Assembly: GCA_019694655.1 (NCBI GenBank)
Contig: JAIBBN010000003.1
Location: 186,001-250,000, forward strand
DNA: 64,000 nt
Source of the DNA: Leptospirales bacterium
Lineage (GTDB): Bacteria; Spirochaetota; Leptospiria; Leptospirales; Leptonemataceae
Reading direction: 5' to 3'
The notes beneath the pieces were generated by a model, which was not told the origin of the DNA, did no database searches, and saw only the letters and a list, made by a program, of their open reading frames with translations. The translations under genes were made by a program, and so were the position numbers. This document shows, one piece after another, positions 45,201 to 54,553 of the stretch (positions within the stretch are counted from its first letter, which is position 1; every line of letters begins with the position of its first letter).

Positions 45201-45658
45201 GGCGACCAATCGCATACCTCCAGCATCTCATTGATCATTCCCTGCAAACCCAGGCGGCGGCCGTCCTCTGGTGAGAAAATCCGTGCAACGTCTTGTTCCG
45301 CCAGCGCCTTGATTTCTGAGGCGACTATCACGCCGCCGCCGCCGCCAAAAATCCGCAGTCGATGAGCGCCGCGCTCATCCAGCAGCTGACGCAGGTAGCG
45401 GAAGTATTCCATGTGGCCGCCCTGGTAACTGGATATGGCAACGCCCTGCACATCTTCTTGAATGGCGGCCTGTACAACTTCGTGCACTGAGCGATTGTGG
45501 CCCAGGTGAATCACTTCCGCTCCGGAGTTCTGCAGCAGACGGCGCATGATATTGATGGATGCATCATGACCATCGAAGAGCGCTGCGGCGGTAACAAAGC
45601 GGATCTTGTTGCGCGGCTGGTAGGCGGCAACGGCCTCTGTAGCGGGGGCAATTTTCAT
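42230..45658 (-). CDS. icmF: Fused isobutyryl-CoA mutase / acyl-CoA mutase with G-protein chaperone
   Basis: 1142 residues, the IcmF fusion. Residues ~18-150 are the B12-binding domain ([15 protein letters not shown] with H31 as cobalt ligand, then [11 protein letters not shown] and GGGGGV). Residues ~195-450 are a MeaI-like GTPase chaperone (P-loop GPGGAGKSS at 207-214; [11 protein letters not shown] for base recognition). The remainder is the CoA-mutase TIM barrel ([23 protein letters not shown], then [12 protein letters not shown]). It interconverts isobutyryl- and n-butyryl-CoA, or related branched acyl-CoAs, with adenosylcobalamin. Substrate specificity cannot be settled from sequence alone. 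In-frame ATGs at 45706 and 45844 are possible; 45658 has GAGG upstream and best matches family N-termini. Confidence 0.95.
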   Translation of the reverse strand: [1142 protein letters not shown]

Positions 45659-45788
45659 GGCGGCCTCGCCGGCCTGCTGGCCAGCGGGCCTAAGGGAAGA
45701 GTCCATTGCCAGCAGAGTGCTTCTGCACAAGCCGCGAGGCAAGCCCAATTGCCAGGCTAAGGCGCGAGGCGGCCGATACTCAGAGGGT

Positions 45789-46793
45789 ATGCGCATTTTG
45801 TCGACAGCGCTCCTGCTCTGCTGCACGGGGCTGGCCGCTGCCAACGATGGCTGGCATCTGATCCTGCAAAGCAGCGATCCAGTTGAAGCAATCGCCTGGA
45901 GCGACGAGGGCGCTTCTCTGGCCCTTTCTTCGCTGCGTGGCGTGCGCGTCTACGATGCCGGCAGCGGCGCCGAACTGGCCTCCTTTCGGTCGCCACGCTG
46001 TTTGATCCATCGCGTCAGTTTTCGCGGCGGGTTGCTGGGTGTCGGCGCTCAGGATTGTTACCCCGTCGAACCGGGCGGTCCGGGTGTCCTGCGCTTCTGG
46101 AATTCCGCCGGCGAACTGCAACGATTGCTGCGCTATCATCAGGCGCGATTGCCGGCAATTGCCATGAGCGCCGATGGCCAGCGCGCCGCCGCTGTAGCCC
46201 TCAATGGCGAATTTCGTCTTTGGGATGCTGCCAGCGGCGAGCTATTGCAGCGTCGCAATCTGAGCCCGGCCGAGCAGCGCAATTTCATCAGCGCCTGGGC
46301 GATCAGCGCCAATCTCAACGTGGTCGCACTGCGCGACTGGCGCGAACGCTATATGTTGCTGTATGATGCTGCCAGCGGCCAGCTGCTGCAGCGCAGCGAA
46401 TACCCCTACCTCGACGATCAGCCGCTCTTTCAATTTGCGCCTGATAGCCAGAGCTACTTTGACGGCGCCCGCTGGCGTCGCCTCAGCGACGGATCGGCGC
46501 TGCTTACGTTACCGCTGGAGGATGGGCTGGCCGCTACGCGCGCCGCCTTTTCGGAGGACGCAGGCATTCTGGCGGTGGCCAGCGCCGAGCTGGCCGCCCC
46601 CGCTGCGCAGCGAATTTCGCCGGATCGCTTGCGGCATTTTCGGATTCGACTGTATCGCGCCGGTTCGAGCGCGGCAGTTGCTGAATGGCCTGTGGAGCTT
46701 ATGCTGCGTTCGCTGGCATTTTCTCCGGATGGACAGCGACTCTGTGCAGGCGGATTTGACGGCAGGTTGCTCTGTCGCAGCCTCGGCCCCTGA
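45789..46793 (+). CDS. Exported WD40-like beta-propeller protein
   Basis: 334 residues. A signal peptide (about 1-18, ILSTALLLCCTGLAAA) is followed by WD40-like repeats: VEAIAWSDEGASLALSS with VRVYDAGSGAELA, AIAMSADGQRAAAVALNGEFRLWDAASGELL, AISANLNVVALRD with MLLYDAASGQLL, and LRSLAFSPDGQRLCAGGFDGRLLCRSL. About six or seven blades are plausible. Such exported propellers are usually binding scaffolds. It lies five bases before mutM, so the two are cotranscribed, but no functional link is apparent. It is divergent from icmF, with nothing recognised in the 130 bases between. Confidence 0.75.
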   Translation: MRILSTALLLCCTGLAAANDGWHLILQSSDPVEAIAWSDEGASLALSSLRGVRVYDAGSGAELASFRSPRCLIHRVSFRGGLLGVGAQDCYPVEPGGPGVLRFWNSAGELQRLLRYHQARLPAIAMSADGQRAAAVALNGEFRLWDAASGELLQRRNLSPAEQRNFISAWAISANLNVVALRDWRERYMLLYDAASGQLLQRSEYPYLDDQPLFQFAPDSQSYFDGARWRRLSDGSALLTLPLEDGLAATRAAFSEDAGILAVASAELAAPAAQRISPDRLRHFRIRLYRAGSSAAVAEWPVELMLRSLAFSPDGQRLCAGGFDGRLLCRSLGP

Positions 46794-46798
46794 GGGCC

Positions 46799-47668
46799 AT
46801 GCCAGAGCTTCCAGAAGTAGAAACGGTCGCCCGCAGTCTTCAGCCGCTTTTGCCCGGCAAACGCCTGCTGGAACTGGAAAGCGTCTGGCCGCGAGCTGTC
46901 GCCGGCTTGCCGGCTGCGTCAAAGTACTGGCAAGGGGCGGCGATCCTTTCGGTAGATCGCCGCGCCAAATACTTGATCCTGCGTCTGTCGTCGGGCGCAC
47001 TGATTGTTCATCTGCGTATGACTGGCCGATTGTTCTTGCGCGAGGCGCCGCCGCAAGATCGACGTTTTCTTTCGGCGCAGTTCCGCCTTGATTCGGGCGA
47101 ATATTTGATCTTTGAGGATACGCGTCGCTTTGGTCGCATCGATTTTGCCGCTGATGAGGCGGCGCTGAGTCGTCGCTTTGCGGCGCTGGGTCCGGAACCT
47201 CTGGATCGGAATTTCAGCGGCGCCTTGTTTTTTGAGCGCTTGCAACGAAGTCAGCGACAGATCAAGGCTCTACTACTGGATCAGGGCTTTATCGCCGGTC
47301 TTGGCAACATCTACGTGGATGAGTCGCTCTGGTATGCCGGAATCCATCCCTTGACGCGCGGTGCGGACATTTCGCGCCAGCAGACGATGCGTTTGCTTCG
47401 CGGTATTCGCTCCATTTTGCGCCGATCGATTGCCGCCAATGGCGCCACCCTGCGCGATTTTCGTTTCCTGGGCGGCCAGAAGGGCGGCTACACGGCGCGG
47501 ATGCTGGTCTTTCGACGCCAGGGTCAGCCCTGTCGGCGCTGCGGCGCCAGCATTCAAAAGATCCGCGTCGCGGGGCGCGGAACGCATATCTGTCCTCGAT
47601 GTCAGCGCGGGCCGCGCTCAACGACTTCATCCATGTCTCGCGCCGGCCGTCACTCAAAGCGTCACTGA
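46799..47668 (+). CDS. mutM: Formamidopyrimidine-DNA glycosylase
   Basis: 289 residues. It excises 8-oxoguanine and Fapy lesions and nicks the abasic site. The catalytic N-terminal proline and glutamate are P2-E3 (MPELPEVETV), with K57 in DRRAKYL. The helix-two-turn-helix contains DQGFIAGLGNIYVDESLW. The C-terminal zinc finger has CRRCG and CPRC, followed by a basic extension of about 20 residues rich in Ser/Arg beyond the usual end. It directly follows the WD40-like gene. Confidence 0.96.
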   Translation: MPELPEVETVARSLQPLLPGKRLLELESVWPRAVAGLPAASKYWQGAAILSVDRRAKYLILRLSSGALIVHLRMTGRLFLREAPPQDRRFLSAQFRLDSGEYLIFEDTRRFGRIDFAADEAALSRRFAALGPEPLDRNFSGALFFERLQRSQRQIKALLLDQGFIAGLGNIYVDESLWYAGIHPLTRGADISRQQTMRLLRGIRSILRRSIAANGATLRDFRFLGGQKGGYTARMLVFRRQGQPCRRCGASIQKIRVAGRGTHICPRCQRGPRSTTSSMSRAGRHSKRH

Positions 47669-47691
47669 GGCCAGGACTGGCGCCGCTTGTA

Positions 47692-49302
47692 TTACAGCTC
47701 GGTCTCGCCGCTGCGCAGATCGGATTCCAGATCGCTGGCTGACCGGATCAGATCCTCGGACACGTGACGTAACTCATCCGAGGAGTTTACAAAGGTCTGG
47801 GCGCCTTCGTTCATGTGCACGGCAGCCTCCAGGATTTCCTGCACGCCGGAGAGCTGGTCGCCAGTGGACTCACGCATCGCCCGCGCCATTTCCTGAATGT
47901 TGTGCGTGGCCTCGGCCAGTGCGGCGGTGGCCGCACTCTCGTGGCTGATCAACTCGTAAACACGATCGGTGATGCGTACCGAACTGCGGACGCCGTCAAT
48001 GATGCCCTTCAGGTCGCGCGCCACTGCTTCAATGGATGCAACGCCGGTTGTTGTGTCCTGCCTGGTTTCGGCGATCAGGCGTTCGATCTCGCCGGCGTTG
48101 CGCCGCGACATCTCGGCCAACTTGCCTACTTCATCAGCCACGACCGAGAAGCCGCGGCCTTCCTCGCCGGCCCGCGCCGCCTCAATGGCGGCGTTGAGCG
48201 CCAGCAGGTTGGTGCGATCGGCAATATCATTGATTACGTTGACGATTTCTTCGACTTTCCTGGCGCCGCGCTCGATGCGGTAGATGTTTTCCAGAGCGTC
48301 CTTGAGACGCTCCTCGCTCTGCTGGGAGCGGTCCAGGGTCTGGCCGCCGCCGGAGCTTGCTTCGCGGCTGAGCGCTTCGATTTGTTTCATGGAGGATCGA
48401 ATGCGATCCGAGGATTCATAGCCGGTGCCGCAAAGGCGATCCTGCTCGGCGGCGCGATCGGCGATCGATTGAATGGATACATTCATCTCTTCCATAGCCG
48501 CAGTTGTTTCTTCGATGGAAGAAAGCTGCTCCTTGCTGCGATCGCCTACGTTTTGACTGAGGCCTTCAACACGCCGCGAGATTTCGCTGAGGTGGGCTGT
48601 GGCAGCGCGCGATCGATAGACCATTTTATTCATCACGCCCAGACGTTCTTGCGCCAGACGAGCCTGACGGCTGCTGCGCAGGGCCAGATCGCGAACCTTG
48701 CCAATCCCTGCCGCCAGCAAAAGACCTGTGGATAGCAGAAAGACCGTTCCCAGCGCCCAGTCCACCGGCGAAACCTTCATTGGGTCAAGCATCGTGCGGC
48801 CCTCGCCGAGGCTGGCCGGCGAAAAATAGACGATGCTGAAGCTGATGGCGCTGTGCATGCCGGCGCAGGCCGCGGCGCTGAAGCGGGTGAAGGCCGGCGA
48901 AAAGCGCAACAGACTTTCGCAGAGGAGAATGAAGTAAACGCCGTAGAGTGTGGGGCTCTTTATGGAGATTGTCCAGGCTTCATTTTTCGTTTCCAGATAG
49001 CTGAGCTGGATCAAGGCCAGACCGCCAAGTTCCATGACCATACAAAAGTACTTCCACGACGGCCGAAACGAACCAGCTTTCAAATTGAGTATGGACAGCA
49101 GCAATGAGAGTGCGTAGAGACTGATAGCAATGAAAAAGTAATGCTTGAGCTGTTCGAGGGCGCCGGTGGCCACTCCAAAGGCGGCGCCGCCGGCGAAGAC
49201 AGCCAGCAGAATCACACGAATCCGGTTCGTGATGGATTCGCCCTCGCGCTCCAGCTGCAGTTGCTCGTCGGTTGTGCTGTTGATATGCATCAAGGATGGC
49301 AT
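47692..49302 (-). CDS. Methyl-accepting chemotaxis-type protein with integral membrane sensor
   Basis: 536 residues. The first ~225 contain about six hydrophobic helices with only short loops, and there is no large periplasmic sensor and no HAMP. Residues ~240-536 form the cytoplasmic coiled coil, with the receptor tip [38 protein letters not shown] that contacts CheA/CheW. It may sense membrane state, or a signal delivered by the two exported proteins encoded just upstream: LamG/Fn3 (nine bases away) and a lipoprotein. No che genes are in the window. The C-terminus lacks a pentapeptide for CheR binding. Confidence 0.9.
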   Translation of the reverse strand: MPSLMHINSTTDEQLQLEREGESITNRIRVILLAVFAGGAAFGVATGALEQLKHYFFIAISLYALSLLLSILNLKAGSFRPSWKYFCMVMELGGLALIQLSYLETKNEAWTISIKSPTLYGVYFILLCESLLRFSPAFTRFSAAACAGMHSAISFSIVYFSPASLGEGRTMLDPMKVSPVDWALGTVFLLSTGLLLAAGIGKVRDLALRSSRQARLAQERLGVMNKMVYRSRAATAHLSEISRRVEGLSQNVGDRSKEQLSSIEETTAAMEEMNVSIQSIADRAAEQDRLCGTGYESSDRIRSSMKQIEALSREASSGGGQTLDRSQQSEERLKDALENIYRIERGARKVEEIVNVINDIADRTNLLALNAAIEAARAGEEGRGFSVVADEVGKLAEMSRRNAGEIERLIAETRQDTTTGVASIEAVARDLKGIIDGVRSSVRITDRVYELISHESAATAALAEATHNIQEMARAMRESTGDQLSGVQEILEAAVHMNEGAQTFVNSSDELRHVSEDLIRSASDLESDLRSGETEL

Positions 49303-49311
49303 CCCGGAAAA

Positions 49312-50991
49312 TCAGAGAATGTCGCCCGGAGCGCGCAGCACAACCACAACTTCATTTGAGAGCTGTGATTCTACGCCTCGGTCATCTACGGCGCTGATCG
49401 CAAAGTAGTAGCTGCGATCGGCGGCCAGGAAGGGCGGTCGCGGAAAGGCGGGGTTGCGGGGCGTATTGTAGGCAATCAAATCATTGTCGATGATCAGCCG
49501 CATCTTATTGGCCAGGCGCGTTCGAATCAGCGCGGGCCTGCGGATTTGTTCGTCCCGTTCGGACGCCGTCAAGCTCAGAAGGGCCTGTGGACTGCGGATC
49601 GCTGCCGGTCCGCCGTCGGCAGGTTGTCGGTCAATGTGCCCGCTGTAGTCGCCGGAGCGGTAGCCGTAGTAGATCCGGTAGCCGCCGCGTTGTACAGCTT
49701 CGCTGGCGCTGGCCTCCCATTGCAAGCAGACGCGCAACGGACCGGAGAGCTCAGGCAACAGCTGCACCTGCAGCGGCGGCAGCGGAGCGCGACGCGGACT
49801 GTAATCCAGGGCGACGGACTCCAGTACCGGCGATTCGCTTCCCGAGGGATTGGCGCGCAGCTTCGCCTTCCACTGAAGGTAGCGAAAATTCTGCAGCTCC
49901 GCCTGCGATCGACTGAGCCGCCGCCAGGGCAGCTGTCGTTCCGGAGTGTCGGCGGCAAAGCGTTCCATTGAAGTGCGCACAAAATAGGCAATGGCGCCGC
50001 CCGTTGGCTCGCGGGATCGAAAACTTAGCAGGGCGCTGGCGGCGGGGATGTGGTCGGCGGAACTGAGCACATCCGAAATGACTTCGCCGCTTTGCTGCGC
50101 GTAAGTTCCGTCGCCCTCATCGATCTCTGCGGCGGGAAAGATCGAAGCTTGTATTTCACCTTCCGCCAGAAAACGATCCACCAATCGAAATTCATCTATT
50201 AACCCGGCGTAGCTGTCGCCGAGAACAATCGAAGAGCGATCCTCGGGGTGGAAACTCATTGGCATCACGCCCTGTGCGCCGGCGGCGACAAAGCGATCCT
50301 CCTCTCGCCCATTCAGGTAGAGCACAAGTTCGCCGCTGGCTGCGCGGTAAGCGAGGGCAATGTGACTCCACTGGCGCAGCGGCAAGGAATGATCCGAATT
50401 CAGCCGTGCGCTGTAGCGCGCGCCGCCCGGTCCCTCGAAGAGGCGGATCAAGTCGATTTGCAGGCGTCCCTCCAGGAAGCTGATTTCCAGTCCGCGCCTC
50501 TGGCCGTCCAGCAGCGTCGCCTTTCTCAATACAATATCGCTTCGTCCAAAGTAGACAGGCTTGAGCCACATCTCCATGCTGAAATCGTTGACCACGCCTG
50601 CGCCTGGCCACAATTCCTCCGGCGAACGGATGGCGATGCGATTTTCACGTCGATTGAAGAGCGCCGCCAATCTGCCAGCGCGCGAGTCGGCCGTATCGAT
50701 ATAGCTCGATTGCTCGACTCGATAGTTGCTGGCCTGGTCGCGTAGCAGCGGAGCAGGTCCTTGTTCAAAGTCTAAATAGAGCATGGTATCCGGATCGCCC
50801 TGGCGTTGCAAACGACTCAGTCGCAAATCCACCGAACCGTCGCGCGCCTGAATTCGTTCCACGCCGTGGAGAATCAGACGGCCAAAATCGCGATTCCCTC
50901 CGCCGCCCTGCTCAATGTTCAAAGGACTCAGTGCGGTTGCTGACAGGAATAGGATGATCGAGACGAGGAGCAATGGCCAGCGGAAGCCCAT
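49312..50991 (-). CDS. Exported LamG-like / Fn3-domain protein
   Basis: 559 residues. A signal peptide (about 1-21) precedes a concanavalin-like LamG domain (about 105-290): DFSMEMWLKPVYFGRSDIVLRK, LRQWSHIALAYRAASGELVLYLNGREED, and YAGLIDEFRLVDRFLAEGEI are the classic strands. A second beta region follows (about 310-420). A C-terminal Fn3-like segment (about 425-555) includes GGYRIYYGYRSGDY and YYFAISAVDDRGVESQLSNEVVV. The domains suggest binding to carbohydrate or extracellular matter, outside the cell or in the periplasm. It lies between a lipoprotein gene and a chemoreceptor gene, in one operon with gaps of 15 and 9 bases. Confidence 0.8.
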   Translation of the reverse strand: MGFRWPLLLVSIILFLSATALSPLNIEQGGGGNRDFGRLILHGVERIQARDGSVDLRLSRLQRQGDPDTMLYLDFEQGPAPLLRDQASNYRVEQSSYIDTADSRAGRLAALFNRRENRIAIRSPEELWPGAGVVNDFSMEMWLKPVYFGRSDIVLRKATLLDGQRRGLEISFLEGRLQIDLIRLFEGPGGARYSARLNSDHSLPLRQWSHIALAYRAASGELVLYLNGREEDRFVAAGAQGVMPMSFHPEDRSSIVLGDSYAGLIDEFRLVDRFLAEGEIQASIFPAAEIDEGDGTYAQQSGEVISDVLSSADHIPAASALLSFRSREPTGGAIAYFVRTSMERFAADTPERQLPWRRLSRSQAELQNFRYLQWKAKLRANPSGSESPVLESVALDYSPRRAPLPPLQVQLLPELSGPLRVCLQWEASASEAVQRGGYRIYYGYRSGDYSGHIDRQPADGGPAAIRSPQALLSLTASERDEQIRRPALIRTRLANKMRLIIDNDLIAYNTPRNPAFPRPPFLAADRSYYFAISAVDDRGVESQLSNEVVVVLRAPGDIL

Positions 50992-51006
50992 AGCTCTACT
51001 ATCGGC

Positions 51007-51702
51007 CTATTGCGGGTCGTGCATTGCAAGGATCAGCCGGGCGCGCTCCAGAGGGGCCAGCTCGTCAAATAGCCGCAGCCGCGCCTGGGCCAGAGGTCTG
51101 GACAAAGCGGGGCCAGGCTCCGGTTTCCCTGATGGACAATTGTCACCTTCCCGGCTGAGGCCCTGGATCCATTCTGACCAGGCGCCGATCCAGGTTTCCT
51201 GCCGCTCGCGCTCCAGCTCGATGACAAGCCGCTGGCGGGAAAGGCACCGCTCCAGTCGGCTCGCTGGCCAGGCCCCCTGTGCCGCAGCCTGGCGCAAGGC
51301 GTCTTCAAGCTGGCGATGGTAGTGCTGCTGCATTGCAAGCCAGGCCGACAGCTGAGATCGCTGGCGCTGCTGCAGTTGGGCGGCCGCTGTGGCGCGATTC
51401 CCAGGGCTCAGGGCGCAAAGTTCAGCGCCAAGCCGGGAGCTGCGACTTTCCAGATCGGCGTGCAAACGCCGGTCGCGCGCCGCCGCCAGCTCCTCTACCA
51501 GATCGCTATCCAGTGCCGGCGCAGAGTAGGCGGCAACGAACTCGCCATGCCTGTCGTCGGCTGGCAGCAGAAAAAACCACGGCGTTTCTTCTATTGTAGA
51601 TATTTGCAGCTCGATGCCTGGCGGCGCACTCCAGCAGCCAGCCAGCAGCCAGGCGACCGGGCCGATCCAGAGTACAGGGTTTACAAAACGCCGGCGCGGC
51701 AT
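51007..51702 (-). CDS. Predicted lipoprotein, helical
   Basis: 231 residues, no named family. From the ATG at 51702, the signal MPRRRFVNPVLWIGPVAWLLAGC ends in a lipobox, LAGC, with C23 as lipidation site. A small N-terminal section (about 24-85) precedes a long Gln/Arg/Ala-rich helical region (about 85-190) likely to form coiled coils. The frame is open 43 codons further upstream, but that extension would bury the signal peptide, so 51702 is preferred. First gene of the lipoprotein - LamG - MCP operon; divergent from the tolC-like gene. Confidence 0.7.
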   Translation of the reverse strand: MPRRRFVNPVLWIGPVAWLLAGCWSAPPGIELQISTIEETPWFFLLPADDRHGEFVAAYSAPALDSDLVEELAAARDRRLHADLESRSSRLGAELCALSPGNRATAAAQLQQRQRSQLSAWLAMQQHYHRQLEDALRQAAAQGAWPASRLERCLSRQRLVIELERERQETWIGAWSEWIQGLSREGDNCPSGKPEPGPALSRPLAQARLRLFDELAPLERARLILAMHDPQ

Positions 51703-51873
51703 CCAGCCATAGCAGCGCTTCGGCGCAAGGAGGGCAATCCACCTTCGCCAGCGGATCAGACTCTCCTTGCCCGGGCGGCTGCGTCCGGCCAGCCTGGCGA
51801 AAATTAGTCCGCTGACCAATCTTGCAGTCAAAGAGCTGGCCTTCGGCGCCGGCGTCAGGGCAATGGTGAAACC

Positions 51874-53616
51874 ATGAGGCGTGCCACTTTCCTTTTCAGT
51901 CTGTCGCTGCTGGCCCCTTCCGTCCTTACGGGCCAGGCTACGGCCGAGAATCAGAGCTTTCCCGAAAGCGAATCCGCAGCCGGCGCGGCCGGGGAAAATG
52001 CGCCAGCGCCCTTATCGACCTCCGCGGATCAGCCTGCCAGCCCCGCGGTCGCCAGCGATTCAGGGCCGCGGCCACAATACGCTCCGTTTCCCCTGGATGA
52101 AAACGGAAGGCCGCGCCCTTTGAGCTTACAGGATACGATTCGACTGGTGCTGGATAACAACAATGTCCTGCGTATTCGTCAGCTGGAAATCCTCAAGAGC
52201 GACACCGATCTCTTGAAGGATGACGCGCGCTATGCGCCGGTCCTGGAGGCTGGATACCAATCACAGGATACGATCAACCGGCGCACTCCAGGCTATTTGA
52301 GCACGGGAAGCGAATTTTCCACGGACATCGTCTATGCGCGATTGAAGACGCTGTTTGTGACGGGGACCTACTTTGAACTGGGGGCTTCCGATACGCGCTT
52401 TGAATCAAACCGCAACAGCGGAACAGTTCTCGATCAAATAACCGGCGGCGGCGGCGATCCGCTACGTCCCTCGCGTCCGCTGCACACCGGCGCCTTGACT
52501 TTTGTTCTGCAGCAGGAATTGCTGCGCAATTCATTTGGCTATGCTCAGCGTCGATTGAACGACATCTACCGCAATCGGGCGCAGATTGATCGCGAGACTC
52601 TGCAATATGATCTCACCCGACTTGTAGTCCAGACTCTGGTCAACTACTGGTCCTTGAGTATTGCCGAGGAGAACTTGCGCACTGCCGACGAACTCTTGCG
52701 CAATACGCGAAACATCCGAACGATTACGGCGCAAAAGCGCAATATTGGCCTGGCCGAAGCCTTCGAAGTCAATCAATGGAATGCACTGGTTGCCGGCGCC
52801 GAATTGCGACTGGATCAGGCGCGCCTGGAACGCAACAACAAGCGTCGCGAGTTGCTGCGCAACTTAAACCTGGATCCGGAACTCGAACTGAGCGGCGCAA
52901 CGCAGTTGCCCAGCAACCCGCCGCAAGAAATGAGCGTCGACGCCGACCTGCTGCAGGCTTACAACACGCGCCCGGATTTCCGATCGATTCGGCTGCAAAT
53001 GGAGAATGCCCGTCGCGCCGCCGAAATCGCCGACAACCAGCTCTTGCCTTCGGTCTCAGTAGGCGGCAGCTACAGCAGTCGCGACTACGGACGACACGCG
53101 CAGACCTCCTGGAATGAGGTCTCCAATGGTCGTTATCCAGACTACAGCGTGCAATTCAAGGTGGAATATCCGCTCTGGAACGAAAGCGCCGAAGTTGATG
53201 TTCGCAACGCTCATATCAGTCTGCGACAACTATCCTTGCAGGAGGAAGAACTGCGCCGGCAAATTCATGATGAAGTGCTGCAGGGGCAAGAGGCAATTCG
53301 AACCGCATACAGCGGACTGCAAAAGGCGCGCCTGGCGGTGGAGGAAACCAACCGATTCTACCAGGGACTTGTCGCTCGCTATCGTCAGGGTCGCTTCACC
53401 GCTGTTGCTGTCAAAGAAGCGCTCGATGCTCTGGTGCAGGCGAGGCAGGGCGGCACAGAAGCCTTAATCAACTACAATATCAGTCTCTTGCGCTACGAAT
53501 TGACTCGCAATACCGTTTTTCATACCTACGAAATTGATATTGACGAGACGCTCAATCGCGCATTGATCGAAGCGTCCAGCTATGAGGCGCCGGCTGCGGC
53601 GCCGGAATCGCCCTGA
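51874..53616 (+). CDS. TolC-family outer-membrane efflux protein
   Basis: 580 residues. A signal peptide (about 1-24) and an Ala/Ser/Pro-rich spacer (to ~65) precede the OEP fold: two repeats of long helices and barrel strands. The first repeat starts at PLSLQDTIRLVLDNNNVLRIRQLE. The second contains DADLLQAYNTRPDFRSIRLQMENARRAAEIADNQLLPSVSVGGSY, a strong family signature. TolC-type trimers form the outer channel of tripartite efflux or type I secretion systems. No membrane-fusion protein, RND or ABC partner is adjacent, so the export system it serves is elsewhere. Its 3' end overlaps the convergent GT2 gene by 37 bases. Confidence 0.9.
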   Translation: MRRATFLFSLSLLAPSVLTGQATAENQSFPESESAAGAAGENAPAPLSTSADQPASPAVASDSGPRPQYAPFPLDENGRPRPLSLQDTIRLVLDNNNVLRIRQLEILKSDTDLLKDDARYAPVLEAGYQSQDTINRRTPGYLSTGSEFSTDIVYARLKTLFVTGTYFELGASDTRFESNRNSGTVLDQITGGGGDPLRPSRPLHTGALTFVLQQELLRNSFGYAQRRLNDIYRNRAQIDRETLQYDLTRLVVQTLVNYWSLSIAEENLRTADELLRNTRNIRTITAQKRNIGLAEAFEVNQWNALVAGAELRLDQARLERNNKRRELLRNLNLDPELELSGATQLPSNPPQEMSVDADLLQAYNTRPDFRSIRLQMENARRAAEIADNQLLPSVSVGGSYSSRDYGRHAQTSWNEVSNGRYPDYSVQFKVEYPLWNESAEVDVRNAHISLRQLSLQEEELRRQIHDEVLQGQEAIRTAYSGLQKARLAVEETNRFYQGLVARYRQGRFTAVAVKEALDALVQARQGGTEALINYNISLLRYELTRNTVFHTYEIDIDETLNRALIEASSYEAPAAAPESP

Positions 53617-54497
53617 TCTGCTGGCAAGGCAAAGCGCAGCGTCGCGGCTTGTGCCAATCGTCTGGCGCGACTGCTTCCGCCGCGCCGGGTAGCGCCGTTC
53701 GCATAGATTCGCCACTTTGCCCAGAACTGGCGCAGGGCCTCGGCGCGATCGCCTTCGCTGAGTTCGTTGGCGCAAAGCAGCTTGTAGAGGGCGCGCGCGC
53801 GCCAGTAGTCCAGGTCGACGCTCTGCGAAAGTTGCGGCCAACCGCCGCTGCGCTTGATTGTCAAAGGCGCCCGAACAAGTCCAATGGGACTGCGCTGCAG
53901 CAGCCGCAGCCAGAGTTCAAAATCCTCGCATACTCGAAAACGATCGTCAAATCCGCCCAGCTCAAGGAAGAGCTGCCGTTCGATCAATAGCGAGGAACAG
54001 GAGATAAGGCAGGTCGCCATTGATTCGCGCAAAAACATTCCGCTGCGCGGTTGCAGGCGGGCAGGCTGATTCAGCTGACGGCCATTCTTGATCCATAGTT
54101 CCGCCGTGTGACAGGCCCTTAAGTGCGGTCGGCGTTGCAGGTAGTGAAGCTGGCGCGCCAGACGTTCCGGCTGCCAGAGATCGTCGGAATCCAGGAAAGC
54201 CAGCCAGCGACAGTTGGCCAGCCGCACGCCGGCGTTGCGCGCCGCCGCTGGCCCGCGACGCGCTTCGAAATGCAATTGCCACTTCAGGTCTGGATATTCT
54301 TCGGCAATGCGTCCGGCGGCGCCAAGGTCGCGGCGCCACTCCGGGTCCGGCGCATTGGCGATAACGATGATTTCCTGTGGCGGTCTTGTTTGCTGAAGCA
54401 CGGAGTGCAACGCTTCGACCAGCAGCTGCGGTCGCCCGGCCACGGGCAGTATGGCGGCGACGCTCTGATCGTTTTGGGCTGGACCCTGGCCTGGCAT
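53580..54497 (-). CDS. Family 2 glycosyltransferase
   Basis: 305 residues, no membrane helix. The GT-A fold is clear: AAILPVAGRPQLLVEALHSVLQQTRPPQEIIVIAN at the N-terminus, then PAAARNAGVRLANCRWLAFLDSDDLWQPERL with the DSD metal motif, then GGFDDRFRVCEDFELWLRL for the acceptor/base region. It transfers a nucleotide-activated sugar, probably for a surface glycan; specificity unknown. The C-terminal ~60 residues are basic and Ala-rich. It is divergent from fmdB-lpxI-lpxB. Confidence 0.9.
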   Translation of the reverse strand: MPGQGPAQNDQSVAAILPVAGRPQLLVEALHSVLQQTRPPQEIIVIANAPDPEWRRDLGAAGRIAEEYPDLKWQLHFEARRGPAAARNAGVRLANCRWLAFLDSDDLWQPERLARQLHYLQRRPHLRACHTAELWIKNGRQLNQPARLQPRSGMFLRESMATCLISCSSLLIERQLFLELGGFDDRFRVCEDFELWLRLLQRSPIGLVRAPLTIKRSGGWPQLSQSVDLDYWRARALYKLLCANELSEGDRAEALRQFWAKWRIYANGATRRGGSSRARRLAQAATLRFALPADQGDSGAAAGAS

Positions 54498-54553
54498 TTT
54501 TGCTACCTGGTAACAGACGCTTCCGGCGCGCCGGAACAGTAGAGTGAGCCATC

